Below, in pieces: positions 20,231 through 33,107 of a DNA stretch of 64,000 nucleotides (the stretch's first letter is position 1; each line of letters begins with the position of its first letter). A program made the translations under genes and the position numbers. The stretch covers positions 100,667,363 through 100,731,362 of the forward strand of contig NC_092046.1 of assembly GCF_003086295.3 (NCBI RefSeq), read 5' to 3'. The DNA comes from Arachis hypogaea. Taxonomy: Eukaryota > Streptophyta > Magnoliopsida > Fabales > Fabaceae. The notes beneath the pieces were generated by a model that saw nothing but the letters and a program-made list of their open reading frames with translations, was not told the DNA's origin and did not search any database.

Positions 20231-23200
20231 ATGGCACCTAAGGCCGGAGAAACCTCCAGAAAGAGGAAAGGGAAGGCAATTGCTTCCATCTCTGAATCAT
20301 GGGAGATGGAGAGACTCATCTCAAAGGTCCATCAAGACCACTTCTATGAAGTTGTGGCCAAGAAAAAGGTGATCTCTGAGGTCCCCTTTAAGCTCAAAAA
20401 GGGTGAATATCCAGAGATCCGACGTGAGATTCGAAGAAGAGGTTGGGATGCTCTCACCAACCCAATCTAACAAGTCGGAATCTTAATGGTTCAAGAATTC
20501 TATGCTAATGCATGGATCACTAGGAACCATGACCAAAGTATGAACCCAAACCCAAAGAATTGGCTCACAATGGTTCGGGGGAATTACTTGGATTTCAGTC
20601 CGGAAAATGTGAGATTGGTATTCAACTTGCCAACAATGCAAGGAGATCCTCACCCTTTCACTAGAAGGGTCAAATTTAATCAAAGGTTGGACCAAGTCCT
20701 TAGGGACATTTGTGTGGAAGGAGCTCAATGGAAGAGAGACTCAAGAGGCAAGCCGGTTCAACTAAGAAGGCTTGACCTCAAACCCATGGCTAGGGGATGG
20801 TTGGAGTTCATCCAACGCTCTATCATTCCTATTAGCAACCGGTCTGAAGTTACAATAGACCGAGCTATCATGATCCATAGTATCATGATTGGAGAGGAAG
20901 TATAAGTTCATGAGATCATATCCCTAGAACTCTACAAGGTGGTGTAACATCCCTTCCAGCAAAATACCTTGCTTAAGTCAGGGTATTTCTACTAGAAAGA
21001 ACGTTATGTGACCTTCTCTAATATTAACTACTTAGTTATTGAGCCTTTGTATCGATTTTGCGTTTCAGTTTTAAGAAAATACCGGAAATAATTTTGTTTT
21101 TATTCATTAATGACATGTATCAAGGATAAACATGGCAAGTAATAATAACAATCACATAAGTATTGTTAATAGTAATTCTTATACATAAAGAGTCATATAA
21201 ATCCAAATACAACACCTACCCCTCTATTAAAATAAAAGCTCAAAGGACAAGAGCGAGGGGACTCTATGAAAGCAATTAAAACCGTAAAGAAAACCTACTA
21301 ATCACTTGCAGCTTCAAATTGCGTCTTCAAACCTGTGTCACTGAAAAGGTGGAAAATTTGAGGGTGAGAACCAAACCACATGTTCTCAGTAGAGGTCGAG
21401 AATGCCGTGAAAGTAAAGAATAAAGCGCAAATAGTTAATTTCATTCGGAGACATCTAAAAGAAAATTAACCTCCTTTAAAAGCATTAGTTAATTATTCAA
21501 AATCCTAGACCTATATTTTCTTTATAAAACTCTTAAAAGTTTCCTAGACTGTATGAATGACCAACCTGTTCCAAGCATAGGTTCATTAAGTCTATGCTGA
21601 ACCAGTCAGATACTTTATACAGAACTAGACCTCAAATGTACCAGTCACGGCCTTAGGCCCAAACAACTCAATCAACACCCAATTCACCACAATCCAGCCA
21701 ATCAGTTACAAACACAAGTAATGAGGTTCAAACACAATCAAGAGCAATTACATCAAGTATAGCAATTAGCAATTAAACATAATTATTCACTTAGGCAAAC
21801 CAATTACAATATACACACCCAAACAATGTCACATAGATGCATATGATGAATGTCTAGTCCTAGTGCAGGCCATGAGCTCATGTGTCGGTTAGCACCTGCA
21901 TTCCCGACATTTATCCGGTCACGAGTTCACGATTTCCCGAATACGTTTTTTCGTTCAAATAAATGCGCATATAATTATTAGCAGCTCTATTGAGACAGCC
22001 TCTGCTTTCTACTCGCAGGAAATATATTCTTGGGAACGGAAAATTGCTGTAGGTATCCTAGTTTCCCTACAGAAGCTCTTGGGTTGCATTTAAGCAACAA
22101 ACAAACATCTCTTGGGTTGCTTCAAGCAACAAACAAATAAACAAATATCTCTTGGGTTGCCTCAAGCAATGGATAATCATACAATAAGTACTTTACTCTT
22201 TCCTTTTTCTTTCATAATTGCAAGTACGCAAGCGGGACAAGACCCACGCCCTTGCCAACAATCTCGTATACCAAATATTCTTTTTTTAAAAGAATCATTA
22301 AAGTTATTATCATTAAATAAGCCTTAAATATTGATTTTGATTAAGTCCTTATACTTTTATAAAAATTGGGACATAATCTCCTTTAAAAATAAGACTTAGC
22401 CACCCTTACGGGTTCCTTCTTTCTCAACATTTCATCAGCCTCTTTCAGTAGTTGCCACAATAATATATATTCTCAAAAATATTTGATAATAGTATAGAAA
22501 ATCTATTTCTTAAATTCCATATCCAAAATAATTGCCAACACAACCTGGCAGCCTGATTTCCATTTTATTTTTAAAATATCAAATGAATTCAGAATCACGC
22601 AAACTTTATATCCATGCGACCGTCTCAGATTAAGCTTTCTATTAAACAAAAAATCATAATTTTTTGCTGACTCTAGCTTCGGGAATATAAGTAAAACTGT
22701 GACTGTTCTGCAGTGTTTTAAAACCAGAAGACAGTAGCAACGTACAACATTCGAATTTCATATAAAATCCAAATTAAATCCAACCATCTTCAAAATTAAT
22801 GTGGTTAAACAAAACTTATCCAAATTTCTTTTTAAATTGGTTCCAAGGTCACATGATTTTTAATGAAGGAGTTACGTAGCTTGGAAGTTAGGTAATTATC
22901 TGCAGAATTCTGTTTTACAAATCATTGAACACAACCTCTTCCAAGTCCCATAACTCACTTATTAAAAGATGGAAAACCCTGAAATTTGAATCATATATAC
23001 TAAACATACACAACTTTCACCTCCAATTGGTTGCATCTCAATATCATTCCAGAATTAAAAATTATAAAGCCTCAAAGTTACTGACTTAGAAAACAAAGCC
23101 TAACTTTTACTGCATAATACATCTTTCTTTGAAAACCCAAATCTTTAAAACCACAACTCTAACAATTCTAAATTTTATGAAATTAAAGTATTAGGACCAA

Positions 23201-26200
23201 AGTTTCATTTAAAATTGGTTCCATTTCAAAATTCAAACTGAAGAATTTCCAATAGAGGAATCAAGTTGCTGCTGTGTTAAACGTTCTGCAGAAAACCAGA
23301 TTTGACATCCCCAATTCAAAAATTCACCATAAATCATAAAATTAATGAAAAAATCTCAAATTTACCAGTTTAGTTCCTTATATCCCCAAGTTTAACCCAG
23401 GTATGCTCTCATACAATTCCAATCATTACGTAAGTAGTTATAGCTTTTCAAAGTTTCTGACTTCGTTTAAAATTATTCAGAAAATCAGATTTTAGAGTTC
23501 AACTTTGAAAAATCATAACTAATTCTCTAGTTGATACGAAACCTTAAAAATTGAATTTTCACAATTACACTTAATATAATTTACTTAACATTTAAATTCT
23601 TATAATTTCAGTCACTATAGAGTTACTAAATCACTTTCAAAGTTGCCGTTTTATTTCAAGAGAACCTGATTTTCAGCAAAGCATTTAGTATTCAAAATCC
23701 AACCCTTCAATACCCCTCAAAACCAATTCCAAATCAACCACCAACCATGTTCATTAACATTACAATATACCAAATAACAGCTCAACGGCAGCAAATCCAA
23801 CATAACCCATTAAAATTCAGAAATTCTCAACAATTAGTCATCAAACAATTCCCAATCCACATAATCAATCAATATCACTAATCAACAATTCCAAATCACA
23901 ATCTCAACCATTCCAATCACAATTTCAGCCACAATTCAATATTCACATAATCAATCAATTACTCACAGCTATTAAATCTATTTGCAGTTATTCAATAAAC
24001 CTTGTAGGCATTCTTAAATTAAAATCATTTAAACCCCCTACCTCAATTAGTCGAAACCGTCGAATTTAAACGCAATGATGCCCTTCTTTTTTCCAGTTTT
24101 ACAATAGCCAGTGCGGCCGGAATAGTAGCAGTAGCCTCAGTTCTTCTGGGGAAGCAACAACAATAACATCGATGGTCCCGGATAAGGACGGCAATACCGA
24201 ACAAAGACAGTAATGATTGGAAGCTAGGGAAGATCAAGAAAACAAGGCATGTTATGGTCAAGGCAGCAGAAAACCAAATAATGGCAACAGAACATAACTC
24301 AATGCTACCAGGGAAAAGCAGAATAGAACAGCAATGGAAGAGTAACCTACGATGAACATGAAGCATGGAGGCGATGGAAACAACGGTAGCGGCGGCAGAC
24401 CTTCGGTGGCGGCGACGCAGTAACAGCAGAGATCAGACGCGACAGAGCAGGTGGCGCAGGCAGCGTCTTCTTTCTCCCATGCGAGCTTCCTTCCTCACGC
24501 ATCTCTTCTCCCTCGCGACAGTAATGACATCACAGCAGCGGCGGTGTGACGGGTTTGGTGGAGGCACAACGATGGTGACGTGAAAGTGCAGCTTCGACAG
24601 TAATGAAGGCGCGACGGAGGCACAGCGGTGCTACCCTTCACGCACAAGCTCTCCCTCTCCTCGCGTTTGTTCTCTGTTCTCCTCTGGTACGTGACGGCAG
24701 TGGCACTACTCGAAGCTCCATGGACGGCGGTGATAGAAGCAAAGCACGACAGCGAAGCTTGGAAATGGCAGTGACAGACGCAGTGGTGTGCAGTGTTGGC
24801 GGAACGGCAATGGGGCAGTAGCTTGGCGGCAACGTGCGTGACAGCATCTCCCTCCTCTCCTTCCCTGGATCACAATCTGATTTCCTTTCTCTCCTTGACT
24901 GATTTTTCTTTCCATTTCTATGTTAGGTTTAGGAAGAAAGGGGGTGGGACTGCATGTTTCAGAGACTGAGGAAAGGGGTAAATGAGGGTTATGTTTTCCC
25001 AATTTGGGAATTAGGATAAAATTAGGATTTTTATAAAGGAATAAGGATAAATATGAATATATATTTCGATAAAATTGAAGGATAAAATAATTTTAAAATC
25101 AAATATACTCTATTAAAAATATCTAAGAACATTATTTATTAACATATTGCTAAGTTCAATTAATTATTTTTAATTTAAATTATAAAATAAGTATATTAAT
25201 CACATTTTTATAAAATATAGTTTAAACTCAATACTAATTAGTCAAATTAAATGATATAACTTTTTATTACTTTTCTATCACCGAAATTTTAATTTTAATT
25301 TACAAAATATCTAATTATAATAAAATTACTTAAACTTAAGTATTTATAAAAATCCATTTAATCATTCCTAATAAATTAATCTCTAAAAGCTCAAACTAAT
25401 AAAATAAACCATAATTCATTCATAATAGAAATTACTTAAATTAAATTATATAATACTTCCATTACTAAATTTTATTTCCAAAGCATATGAAATAACCAAT
25501 TATAAAAATTACATAAGAATATTAATTAACTTAAACTCCAAATATTAATAAAACTAATTTAATTACTCTTAATTAATTAATTTATAAAATAAGATATCAA
25601 ATTAATAAAATAAATCGTACCTTTTTCAAAATAAAAGTTACTTAAATTAAATTGTACAATTCTTTCTTATTTTTCAATTACTAAAATTACACAAAATATT
25701 CTATTATAATAAGATTAGTTAAAAATATTAATTGATTCAAAATAAAACTATCTCCGAATCTATTTAATTGTTTCTAACAAAATAATTTCTAAGATTATAA
25801 AGTTTAAACTTAATAAAATAAAATCATAATTTATTTATAATTAGATTTTCAAAAATGCGGGATGTTACAGGTGGCGGACAAGCCCTCTACTTTGGCAAGG
25901 TTAGCCTTCCCTCATCTCATTTGTACCCTATGCAATTCAGTTGGAATTGTCATAGAGGAAGACATCCTCATTGAAGGAGACAAACCCATCACTAAGAAAA
26001 GGATGGAGCAAATAAGAGAGCCCACTCATGGACCTCAACAAGAGCATGAGGAAATTCCTTATCATGAAATCCCTGAGATACCTCAAGGGATGCACTTTCT
26101 TCCACAAAATTATTGGGAGCAAATCAACACCTCCTTAGGAGAATTATGTTCCAACATGGGACAACTAAGGATGGAGCACCAAGAGCATTCCATCCTCCTC

Positions 26201-26320
26201 CATGAAATTAGAGAGGACCAAAGAGCCATGAGGGAGGAACAACAAAGGCAAGGAAGAGACATTGAAGAGCTCAAGCATTCCATAAGATCTTCAAGAGGAA
26301 GAACTAGCCGCCATCACTAA
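20231..26320 (+). pseudogene. ORF3 of element A, two stops and split by S1
   Basis: The first part, 20231-20942, starts MAPKAGETSRKRKGKA and has in-frame stops TAA at 20468-20470 and TAA at 20903-20905; F has sense codons at both places. After the 4.9-kb insertion S1 the frame resumes at 25870 (VADKPSTLARLAFPHLICTL) and ends with the coiled-coil region at 26320. The product would have been close to the F protein in length. It is not functional. Confidence 0.88.
20943..25869. mobile_element. S1: 4.9-kb LTR-type insertion, probable giant solo LTR
   Basis: The ends are TGTAACATCCC and GGGATGTTACA, an 11-base inverted terminus with TG/CA, flanked by the 5-base duplication GGTGG (20938-20942, 25870-25874). 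No primer site, polypurine tract, internal LTR copy or retroelement protein is visible, so a solo LTR of a long-LTR gypsy family is likelier than a whole element. Most of it is AT-rich. A GC-rich part (24040-24900) has many short frames on both strands without recognised domains, and on the minus strand TTTATAAAAA near 25035 could be its TATA box, suggesting minus orientation. A non-autonomous element with very short LTRs is the alternative. Confidence 0.7.
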
Positions 26321-27449
26321 GGTGGACCCGTTCTTTAATTTCCTTGTTCTTATTTTTCTATTTTTTGAAATTTATGCTTTATGTTTTGTCTATGTTTGTG
26401 TCTTTATTACATGATCATTAGTGTCTAGTGTCTATGTCTTAAAACTATGAATGTCCTATGAATCTATCACCTCTCTTAAATGAAAAATGTTTTTATTTGC
26501 AAAAGAACTAGAAAATGCATGGTTTCAAATTCTATCTTGAAATTAGTTTAATTATTTTGATGTGGTGGCAATAATTTTTGTTTTCTGAATGAATGCTTGA
26601 ACAGTGCATATTTTTAAATTTGTTGTTTATGAATGTTAAAATTGTTGGCTCTTGAAAGAATAATGAAAAAAGAGAAATGTTATTGATAATCTGAAAAATC
26701 ATAAAATTGATTCTTGAAGCAAGAAAAAGTAGTGAATAGACAAAGCTTGCGAAAAAAATATGAAAAAAAATATGGCAAAAAAAAAGAAAGAAAGAAAAAG
26801 AAAAAAGCAAGTAGAAAAAGCAAATAGCCCTTTAAACCAAAAGGCAAGGGTAAAAAAAAAAGGGATCCAAGGCTTTGAGCATTAATGGATAGGAGGGCCC
26901 ACAAGAATAAAATCCTGGCCTAAGCGGCTAAATCAAGTTGTCCCTAACCATGTGCTTGTGGCGTGAAGGTGTCAAGTGAAAAGCTTGAGACTGAGCGGTT
27001 AAAGTCGTGGTCCAAAGCAAAAAGAGTGTGCTTAAGAGCTCTGGGCACCTCTAACAGGGGACTCTAGCAAAGCTGAGTCACAATCTGAAAAGGTTCATCC
27101 AGTTATGTGTCTGTGGCATTTATGTATCCGGTGGTAATACTGGAAAACAAAATGCTTAGGGTCACGGCCAAGACTCATAAAGTAGCTGTGTTCAAGAATC
27201 AACATACTGAACTAAGAGAATCAATAACACTATCTAAATTCTGAGTTCCTATAAATGCCAATCATTTTGAACTTCAAAGGATAAAGTGAGATGCCAAAAT
27301 TGTTCAGAAGCAAAAAGGCTACAAGTCCTGCTCATCTAATTGAAGCTAATCTTCATTGATAAGTTTGGAATTCATTGTATATTCTCTTCTTTTTATCCTA
27401 TTTTATTTTTAATTACTTGGGGACAGGCAACAATTTAAGTTTGGTGTTG
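26321..27449 (+). other. Element A 3' noncoding block
   Basis: It is the counterpart of 14823-15973 in F, with the A-rich stretch (26740-26860), the conserved CTAAGCGGCTAAATC block and TAAGTTTGGTGT at 27436-27447 directly before the LTR. No gene is seen. Confidence 0.75.
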
Positions 27450-28323
27450 TGATGAGCGGATAATTTATACCCTTTTTGGCATTGATTTTACATAGTTTTT
27501 AGTATATTTTAGTTACTTTTTATTATATTTTTATTAATTTTTATTAAAAAATCACATTTATAGAATTTACTATGAGTTTTTGTGTTTTTCTATGATTTTA
27601 GGTATTTTCTGACTGAAATTGAGGGATCTGAGCAAAAATCTGATTCAGAGGCTAAAAAAGGACTGCAGATACTGTTAGATTCTGACCCTCCTGCACTCGA
27701 AATAGATTTTCTAGAGCTACAGAAGCCCAATTGGCGTGCTCTCAACTGCGTTGGAAAGTAGACATCCTGGGCTTTCCAGAAATATATAATAGTTCATACT
27801 TTTCCTAAGATTTGATGACCCAAACTGGCGTCCAAAACCAGCCTAAAACATCTTGGCGTAAAACGCCCAAACTGTCACCAGAATTGGAGTTAAACGCCCA
27901 AACTAGCTCCCAAGCTAGCGTTTAATTCCAGGAGCAGCCTATGCAAGAAAAAGCTTCAATGCTCAACCCAAGAACACACCAAGTGGGACCCAGAAGTGGA
28001 TTTCTGCGCTATCTGCACTTAGTTACTCATTTTCTGTAAACCTAAGTTACTAGTTTAGTATAAATAGCACTTTTTACTATTGTATTCATATCAGAGTTTT
28101 TATCTCTGGACGTTTAGTCCTTAGACCATGGAGGCTGGCCTCATGGCCATGCCTAGACCTCTTTCACTTATGTATTTTTAACGGTGGAGTTTCTACACCC
28201 CGTAGATTAAGGTGTGGAGCTCTGCTGTTCTTCATGAATTAATGCAATTACTACTGATTTCTATTCAATTCACGCCTACTTCTTCTCCAAGATATACTCT
28301 TGTACTTAATTCAGTTAAGTCAC
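27450..28323 (+). repeat. Element A 3' LTR, first part
   Basis: It starts TGATGAGCGGATAATTTA and matches the 5' LTR of A more closely than F (both have CATAGTTTTTAGTAT near the start and the same palindrome region at about 27825-27925). It is interrupted by S2 after GTCAC (28319-28323). Confidence 0.85.
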
Positions 28324-29715
28324 TGATAAACCTCTATTTCATGGTTTATCTTGTGCTCATTTGAGTGGTTTTTATCAACTCTTTACCCACTTATTCATAC
28401 TATTTGCATGGTTTTACATTTGCCTTCCTAATTATGTGCTTTGATTGAAAACATGCTTCTTTGACCTTAAGTTCCGTATGTTTAATCATCTCTTATTACC
28501 ATTAGATGCCTTGATATGTGTGTTAAGTGATTTTAGAGATTACAGGGCAGGAATGGCTTAGAGGATGGAAAGGAAGCATGCAAAAGTGGAAGGAATACAA
28601 GAAGTTGGAGAAATTACTAAGCTGCCCAGCCTGACCTCTTCGCACTCAAACGGCTATAACTTTAGCTACAGAAGTCCAAACGACGCGGTTCCAGTTGTGT
28701 TGGAAAGCTAACATTCGGGGCTTCGATTTGATATATAATATGCCATAGTTGCCTTGACGCTAGGCGACGCGACCGCGTGCTCCATGCGGCCGCATCGCAG
28801 TGACGGAAATCAGCGTGTTTGAATTCTTCTCCAGCGATTTCTGGGCTGTTTTCGACCCAGTTTGCGGCCCAGAAAATACAGATTAGAGGCTATAAAGTGG
28901 GGAAATCTATTCATTCATGAATAAGCTTTCACAATTCACAATTTTAGGAGTAGATGTAGTTTTTAGAGAGAGAGGTTCTCTCCTCTCTCTTAGGATTAGG
29001 ATTTAGGATTTCTCTTAGTTTTAGGAGTGGCTCTCAATCCTAGGTTCTTTATTTTTATTTATTTTCCCAATTCAATTTATGAACATCTATGCCAGATTTA
29101 ATTTCTTTTGTTAATGCAATTTGAGGTATTTTCAGATTTAATTTTGCTTTGCTTTATTTATATTGATGCTTCTTAATTTAGATATTTTCTTCCTTTTGGC
29201 TTTGGTTAAGTAATTGGTAACACTTGAGCTGTCAATAAAGCAGTGATTGAAATTGGGAGTTGCTCCAATAACTCTAGTCTTTCCACAGGAATTGACTAGG
29301 ACCTGAGGATTAAGCTAATTAATCCACTTGATCTACCTTCATAGTTAGAGGTTAACAAAGTGAGATTAAAATCCAAATTTTATCACAACTAATAAGGATA
29401 GGACCTCCAGTTTTAATACCTTGCCAAAAGTTTATTTTATTATTATTATTTTATTTTTCTTATCATTCAACATACTGCTTCCCTACTTTCTAAAACCCCT
29501 ACCTTACAAGACTCATAACCAATAATAAGAACATACCTCCCTACAATTCCTTGAGAAGACGACCTGAGGTTTGAATACTCGGTTATCAATTTCAAGGGGG
29601 TTTGTTACTTGTGACAACCAAAACATTTGTACGAAGGGATTTCTGTTGGTTTAGAGACTATATCTACAACGCACTGTTTTTACAAAATTCTTTACTGGCA
29701 AAAATCCTAACGTCA
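28324..29715 (+). mobile_element. S2: solo LTR
   Basis: 1392 bases, TGATAAACC to AACGTCA, flanked by GTCAC on both sides (28319-28323 and 29716-29720). There is no internal region. It is similar to the LTRs of B and C, including CGACGCGACCGCGTG and GCGGCCGC units near 28765-28800. A full element probably recombined between its LTRs, leaving one. Confidence 0.85.
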
Positions 29716-29786
29716 GTCACCCCATCTTCGTTACTTGCTTAGCCAAGATCGCGTGCCTGACAACCACAAAGCGGTCTACATGATGT
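29716..29786 (+). repeat. Element A 3' LTR, second part
   Basis: After the repeated GTCAC, A's LTR continues as in 2591-2672 and is then cut by element C after GATGT (29782-29786). The rest of the LTR lies outside the window. Confidence 0.75.
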
Positions 29787-31272
29787 TGATAAACCACTAT
29801 TTTATGGTTTATATTATGTTTAATTGTGTGGTTTTATCATGATCTTTACCCACTTGTTCATTAAATAAGCATGCATTTATAATTCCTTCCTAAAATTATT
29901 GCATGATTGAAAATTTTCTTTTTAGAGACTTTTAATTATGTATTTTATTTCTCCTCTATTCCATTCGATGTTGTAATCTGTGTGTTAAGTATTTCAGGCT
30001 TTATAGGGCATGAATGAGTTGGAGATTGGAGAGAAAGCTTGCAAAAATGGAAGGAACACAAGGAATTGAGGAGATGATCAGCGAAAAGTGACGCGGCCGC
30101 ATGGATGACGCGACCGCGCGAAGAAGAGGAAATCGCAGTGACACAGCCGCATGGACGACGCAACCGCGCGGCATGGAATAGCACGAGTGACGCGGCCACA
30201 TAGACGACGCGTCCACGTGGCAAAGCGAAATGCCGAATGACGCGGCCGCATGGATGACGTGACCGCGTGACATGCGCAATCTGCATAATCTGCAGAATCG
30301 CTGGGGGAGATTTCGGGCCTTATTTTGACCCAGTTTTCGGCCCAGAATAGCAGACTAGAGCCAGAGAATATGCAGAAACCAACAACAACATTCATTTCAC
30401 ATAGTTTTAGTTTTTAGATCTAGTTTTCCTCTCCTCTAGGTTTTCTCTCTACACATTCATAGTTTTTAGGATTTGTTATGTTCATTGTTTTTGCATTGGG
30501 ATATTGAGAAGAGTTATTGCCTCATCAAGACTTCGACACTCTAGTTCGTTCTCTTTACTTGTCTCTTACTCTTCCATGTTCCTTAATTTACTTAATTTTA
30601 CTATTGGATTATTTTAGCATTTATTAATACAAGAATTACTGTTATTTTCAATTAATCTTTTAATCATTGTTTATCATGTCTTTCTTTAATTTCCTTTCTT
30701 ATGTTATGAATTTTACATTTACAATGAGCGAGTAGTTCCCTAACTTGATGGGAGCTGATTGAAAGGAACCTTGAGTTGGGATGCTCAAGAGAAAGATTAC
30801 AATTGGGTTTATTGTTGGATTTCTCTCTAGTCATTAACACCAATCCTCCCAAGAGCGGATTGGAACTTGTGGATAGATACAACATTCCAACTTGTTTGAC
30901 TTTTCCTTGCTTAGTAAGGGGCAACTAAACATAATAACCCTCAATTGTCAATTAATCTTGAGAGTACTCCAACAAGAATAGGGCTTCCAGCTAATCAACT
31001 CCCAGTCAAGGCTTTTATTTAAATTTATATAAATTCTCTAATTTAATTTTCTGCCATTCAACTCAAACCTTTTTGAAAACATCTGATTAATAAATTAGCA
31101 CACTTTTCTGCAACTCGTTGGGAGACGACCTGGGATTCATACTCCCAGTATTTTAATTTTAATTTCTGTGACACCCTTCTAAATTGATAAGCGGATTTCT
31201 GGTTGGTTGAGAACTATACTTGCAACGCATATTTTATAATCATTTTTAACTCGCCAATTTCTGCTCGCATCA
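29787..31272 (+). repeat. Element C 5' LTR
   Basis: 1486 bases, TGATAAACCACTATTTTATGG to CTCGCATCA. It carries a 50-base tandem repeat (30088-30270). Its last part has CAACTCGTTGGGAGACGACC, typical of U5 in this group. Confidence 0.85.
30088..30270 (+). repeat. CG-rich tandem repeat in C LTR, four units of about 50 bases
   Basis: Units start at 30088, 30138, 30187 and 30237. Each has the core GTGACGCGGCCGCATGGATG followed by ACGCGACCGCG, containing the palindrome GCGGCCGC in units 1 and 4. The unit spacing is 49-50 bases. Confidence 0.85.
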
Positions 31273-31277
31273 ATTTT

Positions 31278-31295
31278 TGGCGCCGTTGTTGGGGA
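31278..31295 (+). other. Primer-binding site of element C, tRNA-Asp type
   Basis: TGGCGCCGTTGTTGGGGA starts five bases after the LTR end. It differs from the canonical site at two positions (CC to TT). Confidence 0.8.
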
Positions 31296-31387
31296 GTTGC
31301 AATAGAGTGCTAAAGTTATTAATTGGAATTTATTTATTTGCATTTTATTTTATTTTGCTACTATGAGCTGTTTGTTTCTTTCGTTAG

Positions 31388-33083
31388 ATGACACGTTCGC
31401 TTCCTAATCCAAGCTTGCTAGTATTCGATCCTGAGATTGAAAGAACTATTTCACGAATAAGGAAAGCTCAGCATCGGTTAGTCCTCCCTGAGGGCGGATC
31501 TGAAACGTCACTTGAGAAAGAAACTAGCCCCCGTTCTACTGATTTGGTTGTTTTACGTGCAGGTAACATGGCAGCAGTCAGGAGAGTTACTATCCAGGAG
31601 GCTGGAGCCCCTGATTTTACAATGCAACCATTTCAAGCGCATCACCCAGCGGTGGCTACAGACTTTGAAATAAAGACCGCACTACTCAATTTGATGCCCA
31701 AGTTTCATGGCTTACCTGCTCAAGAGCCTATCAAGCACCTGAGAGATTTTCAGGCAGCCTGTTCTACTGTCAAGCGTGATGGTGCAGATGAAACTTCAAT
31801 TTTGCTGAAAGCTTTCCCGTTTTCTCTTGAGGGGAAGGCAAGAGAGTGGTACTACACTCAACCAACAGCAATTGTATCCAACTGGGATACACTTAGAAGA
31901 GAATTCTTGGAAAAGTTCTTTCCAGCTGAAGTTACTGATAAAATGAGGAAAGATATTTCCATGATTGTTCAGGATGAATCGAGACGCTTTATGAATACTA
32001 GGAGCACTTCAATAATCTTCTGGAAGCATGCCCCCACCATATGATTGACAAGATAGTGTAACTCGGTTATGTCACACAGGGAATGAGGCCCCAAGATAAG
32101 ACCATATTAGAAAGTGCTAGCAATGGGTCTATGAAAAAGTACAAGACCACTGATGAGGTATGGCAATTGATCAGCGACTTAGCTGAATCTACTAGGAATC
32201 ACAGGCAGAAACAAAGCCGTTCAAAAGCCGTTGCAGAAGTATCCTCTAGCAGAGAGATTGCTGCTCTAACTCAGAGTATCTGTGAAATGATCAACTTGCT
32301 GAAGCAGATGCAATTGAACCAACAAGTTCAGCAAGCTCAACCTTCTCCACCACAGCAAAACCAACAGTTAGTCCCACAAAGAATTTGCGGAATCTGTGCT
32401 GATTACAACCTACTGACAAATGTCCGCAGCTCCAGCAGGAAGACAACACCGTGGCAGCCACTCATAACTTCTATGACCACCCCAACCAAGGGTACAATCA
32501 AAGTGGCAATTACAACCACGGATGGCAAGACAATTCTAACCATAATTGGAGGGACAACAACAATAGAGGAGGCAAAGATAATAAGGGATATCATAGGTGG
32601 AATAACAACTACAACAGGCAGCAGAATCAGAATCAACTTTACAGAGCACCTCACCTAAGGCAATCCCAAGGACCACAGAAAACCCTACAGCAAACCTCTC
32701 AAATTACCCATCCTTCTGCATCTGCCAATGATGACTTACTACAATCTATTGATCGGAGACAACAGACCATGGAAAATAACATTAATGCCACTCTAAATGG
32801 TCTGACCGCTACTTTGCAGGCTCTTGTCTCCCAGATAGGATCAATGAACAACTCAAATAACCAACCTTTGAGCTCCAGTGATATTCTCTCTCAACCATTA
32901 TCCAATCCCAAGGGTGGTATTAATGCCATCACCCTGAGGTCCGAAACCACACTGCAGGAGAGGAATCAGGAGGAGACAAGCCCACCAGAACACGCCTCAG
33001 TTAAAGAGGTAGTGGAAATAAAAGATGTTGAAGAGGAAGAGGACATACAGGACATGGCTGAAGAAGAAGAAGTGCAACCATAG
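31388..33083 (+). pseudogene. gag: Element C gag, frameshifted
   Basis: The start MTRSLPNPSLLVFDPEIERT is at 31388. The gag core follows (KFHGLPAQEPIKHLRDFQ, AFPFSLEGKAREWYYTQP, NWDTLRREFLEKFFPA) to about 31985, where the frame is lost. The next frame (32083-32400) contains YVTQGMRPQDKT just upstream and a Gln-rich stretch, and reaches a zinc-knuckle start (ICGICADY). A second frameshift near 32410 moves the tail to the frame 32451-33083, which is Asn/Gln/Gly-rich and ends with an acidic tail (EEEEVQP). The gag type differs from that of A, F and E. The copy is not functional. Confidence 0.85.
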
Positions 33084-33107
33084 GAGGAAGCACTAAAAGG
33101 TGCAGAC

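Larger units (their letters stand above)
1703..29786 (+). mobile_element. Element A: Feral-like non-autonomous Ty3/gypsy element, heavily interrupted
   Basis: A begins with the family LTR start TGATGAGCGG at 1703. It comprises a partial 5' LTR, a leader, the 5' part of gag (to about 5197), then, after a deletion and a nested minus element (5198-19270), a palindromic array, ORF3, a conserved 3' noncoding block and a 3' LTR from 27450. Compared with sister copy F, about 1.6 kb of gag-protease is missing at the A/B junction. S1 interrupts ORF3, and S2 and C interrupt the 3' LTR. The left flank is CACCA (1698-1702); the matching right flank lies beyond the insertions and outside the window. Confidence 0.75.
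29787..33107 (+). mobile_element. Element C: Ty3/gypsy element, 5' part
   Basis: A 5' LTR (29787-31272), a primer-binding site (31278-31295) and a broken gag (31388-33083) are present. C is cut at 33107 by element D, whose flanking CAGAC (33103-33107) should be duplicated beyond the window. The left flank is GATGT. Protease and pol, if any, lie outside. Confidence 0.8.

Noticed and set aside
24365..24821. Arg-rich open frames in the GC-rich part of S1
   Set aside because: Frames are open on both strands as expected from GC-rich sequence, with no recognised motif and no conserved start.
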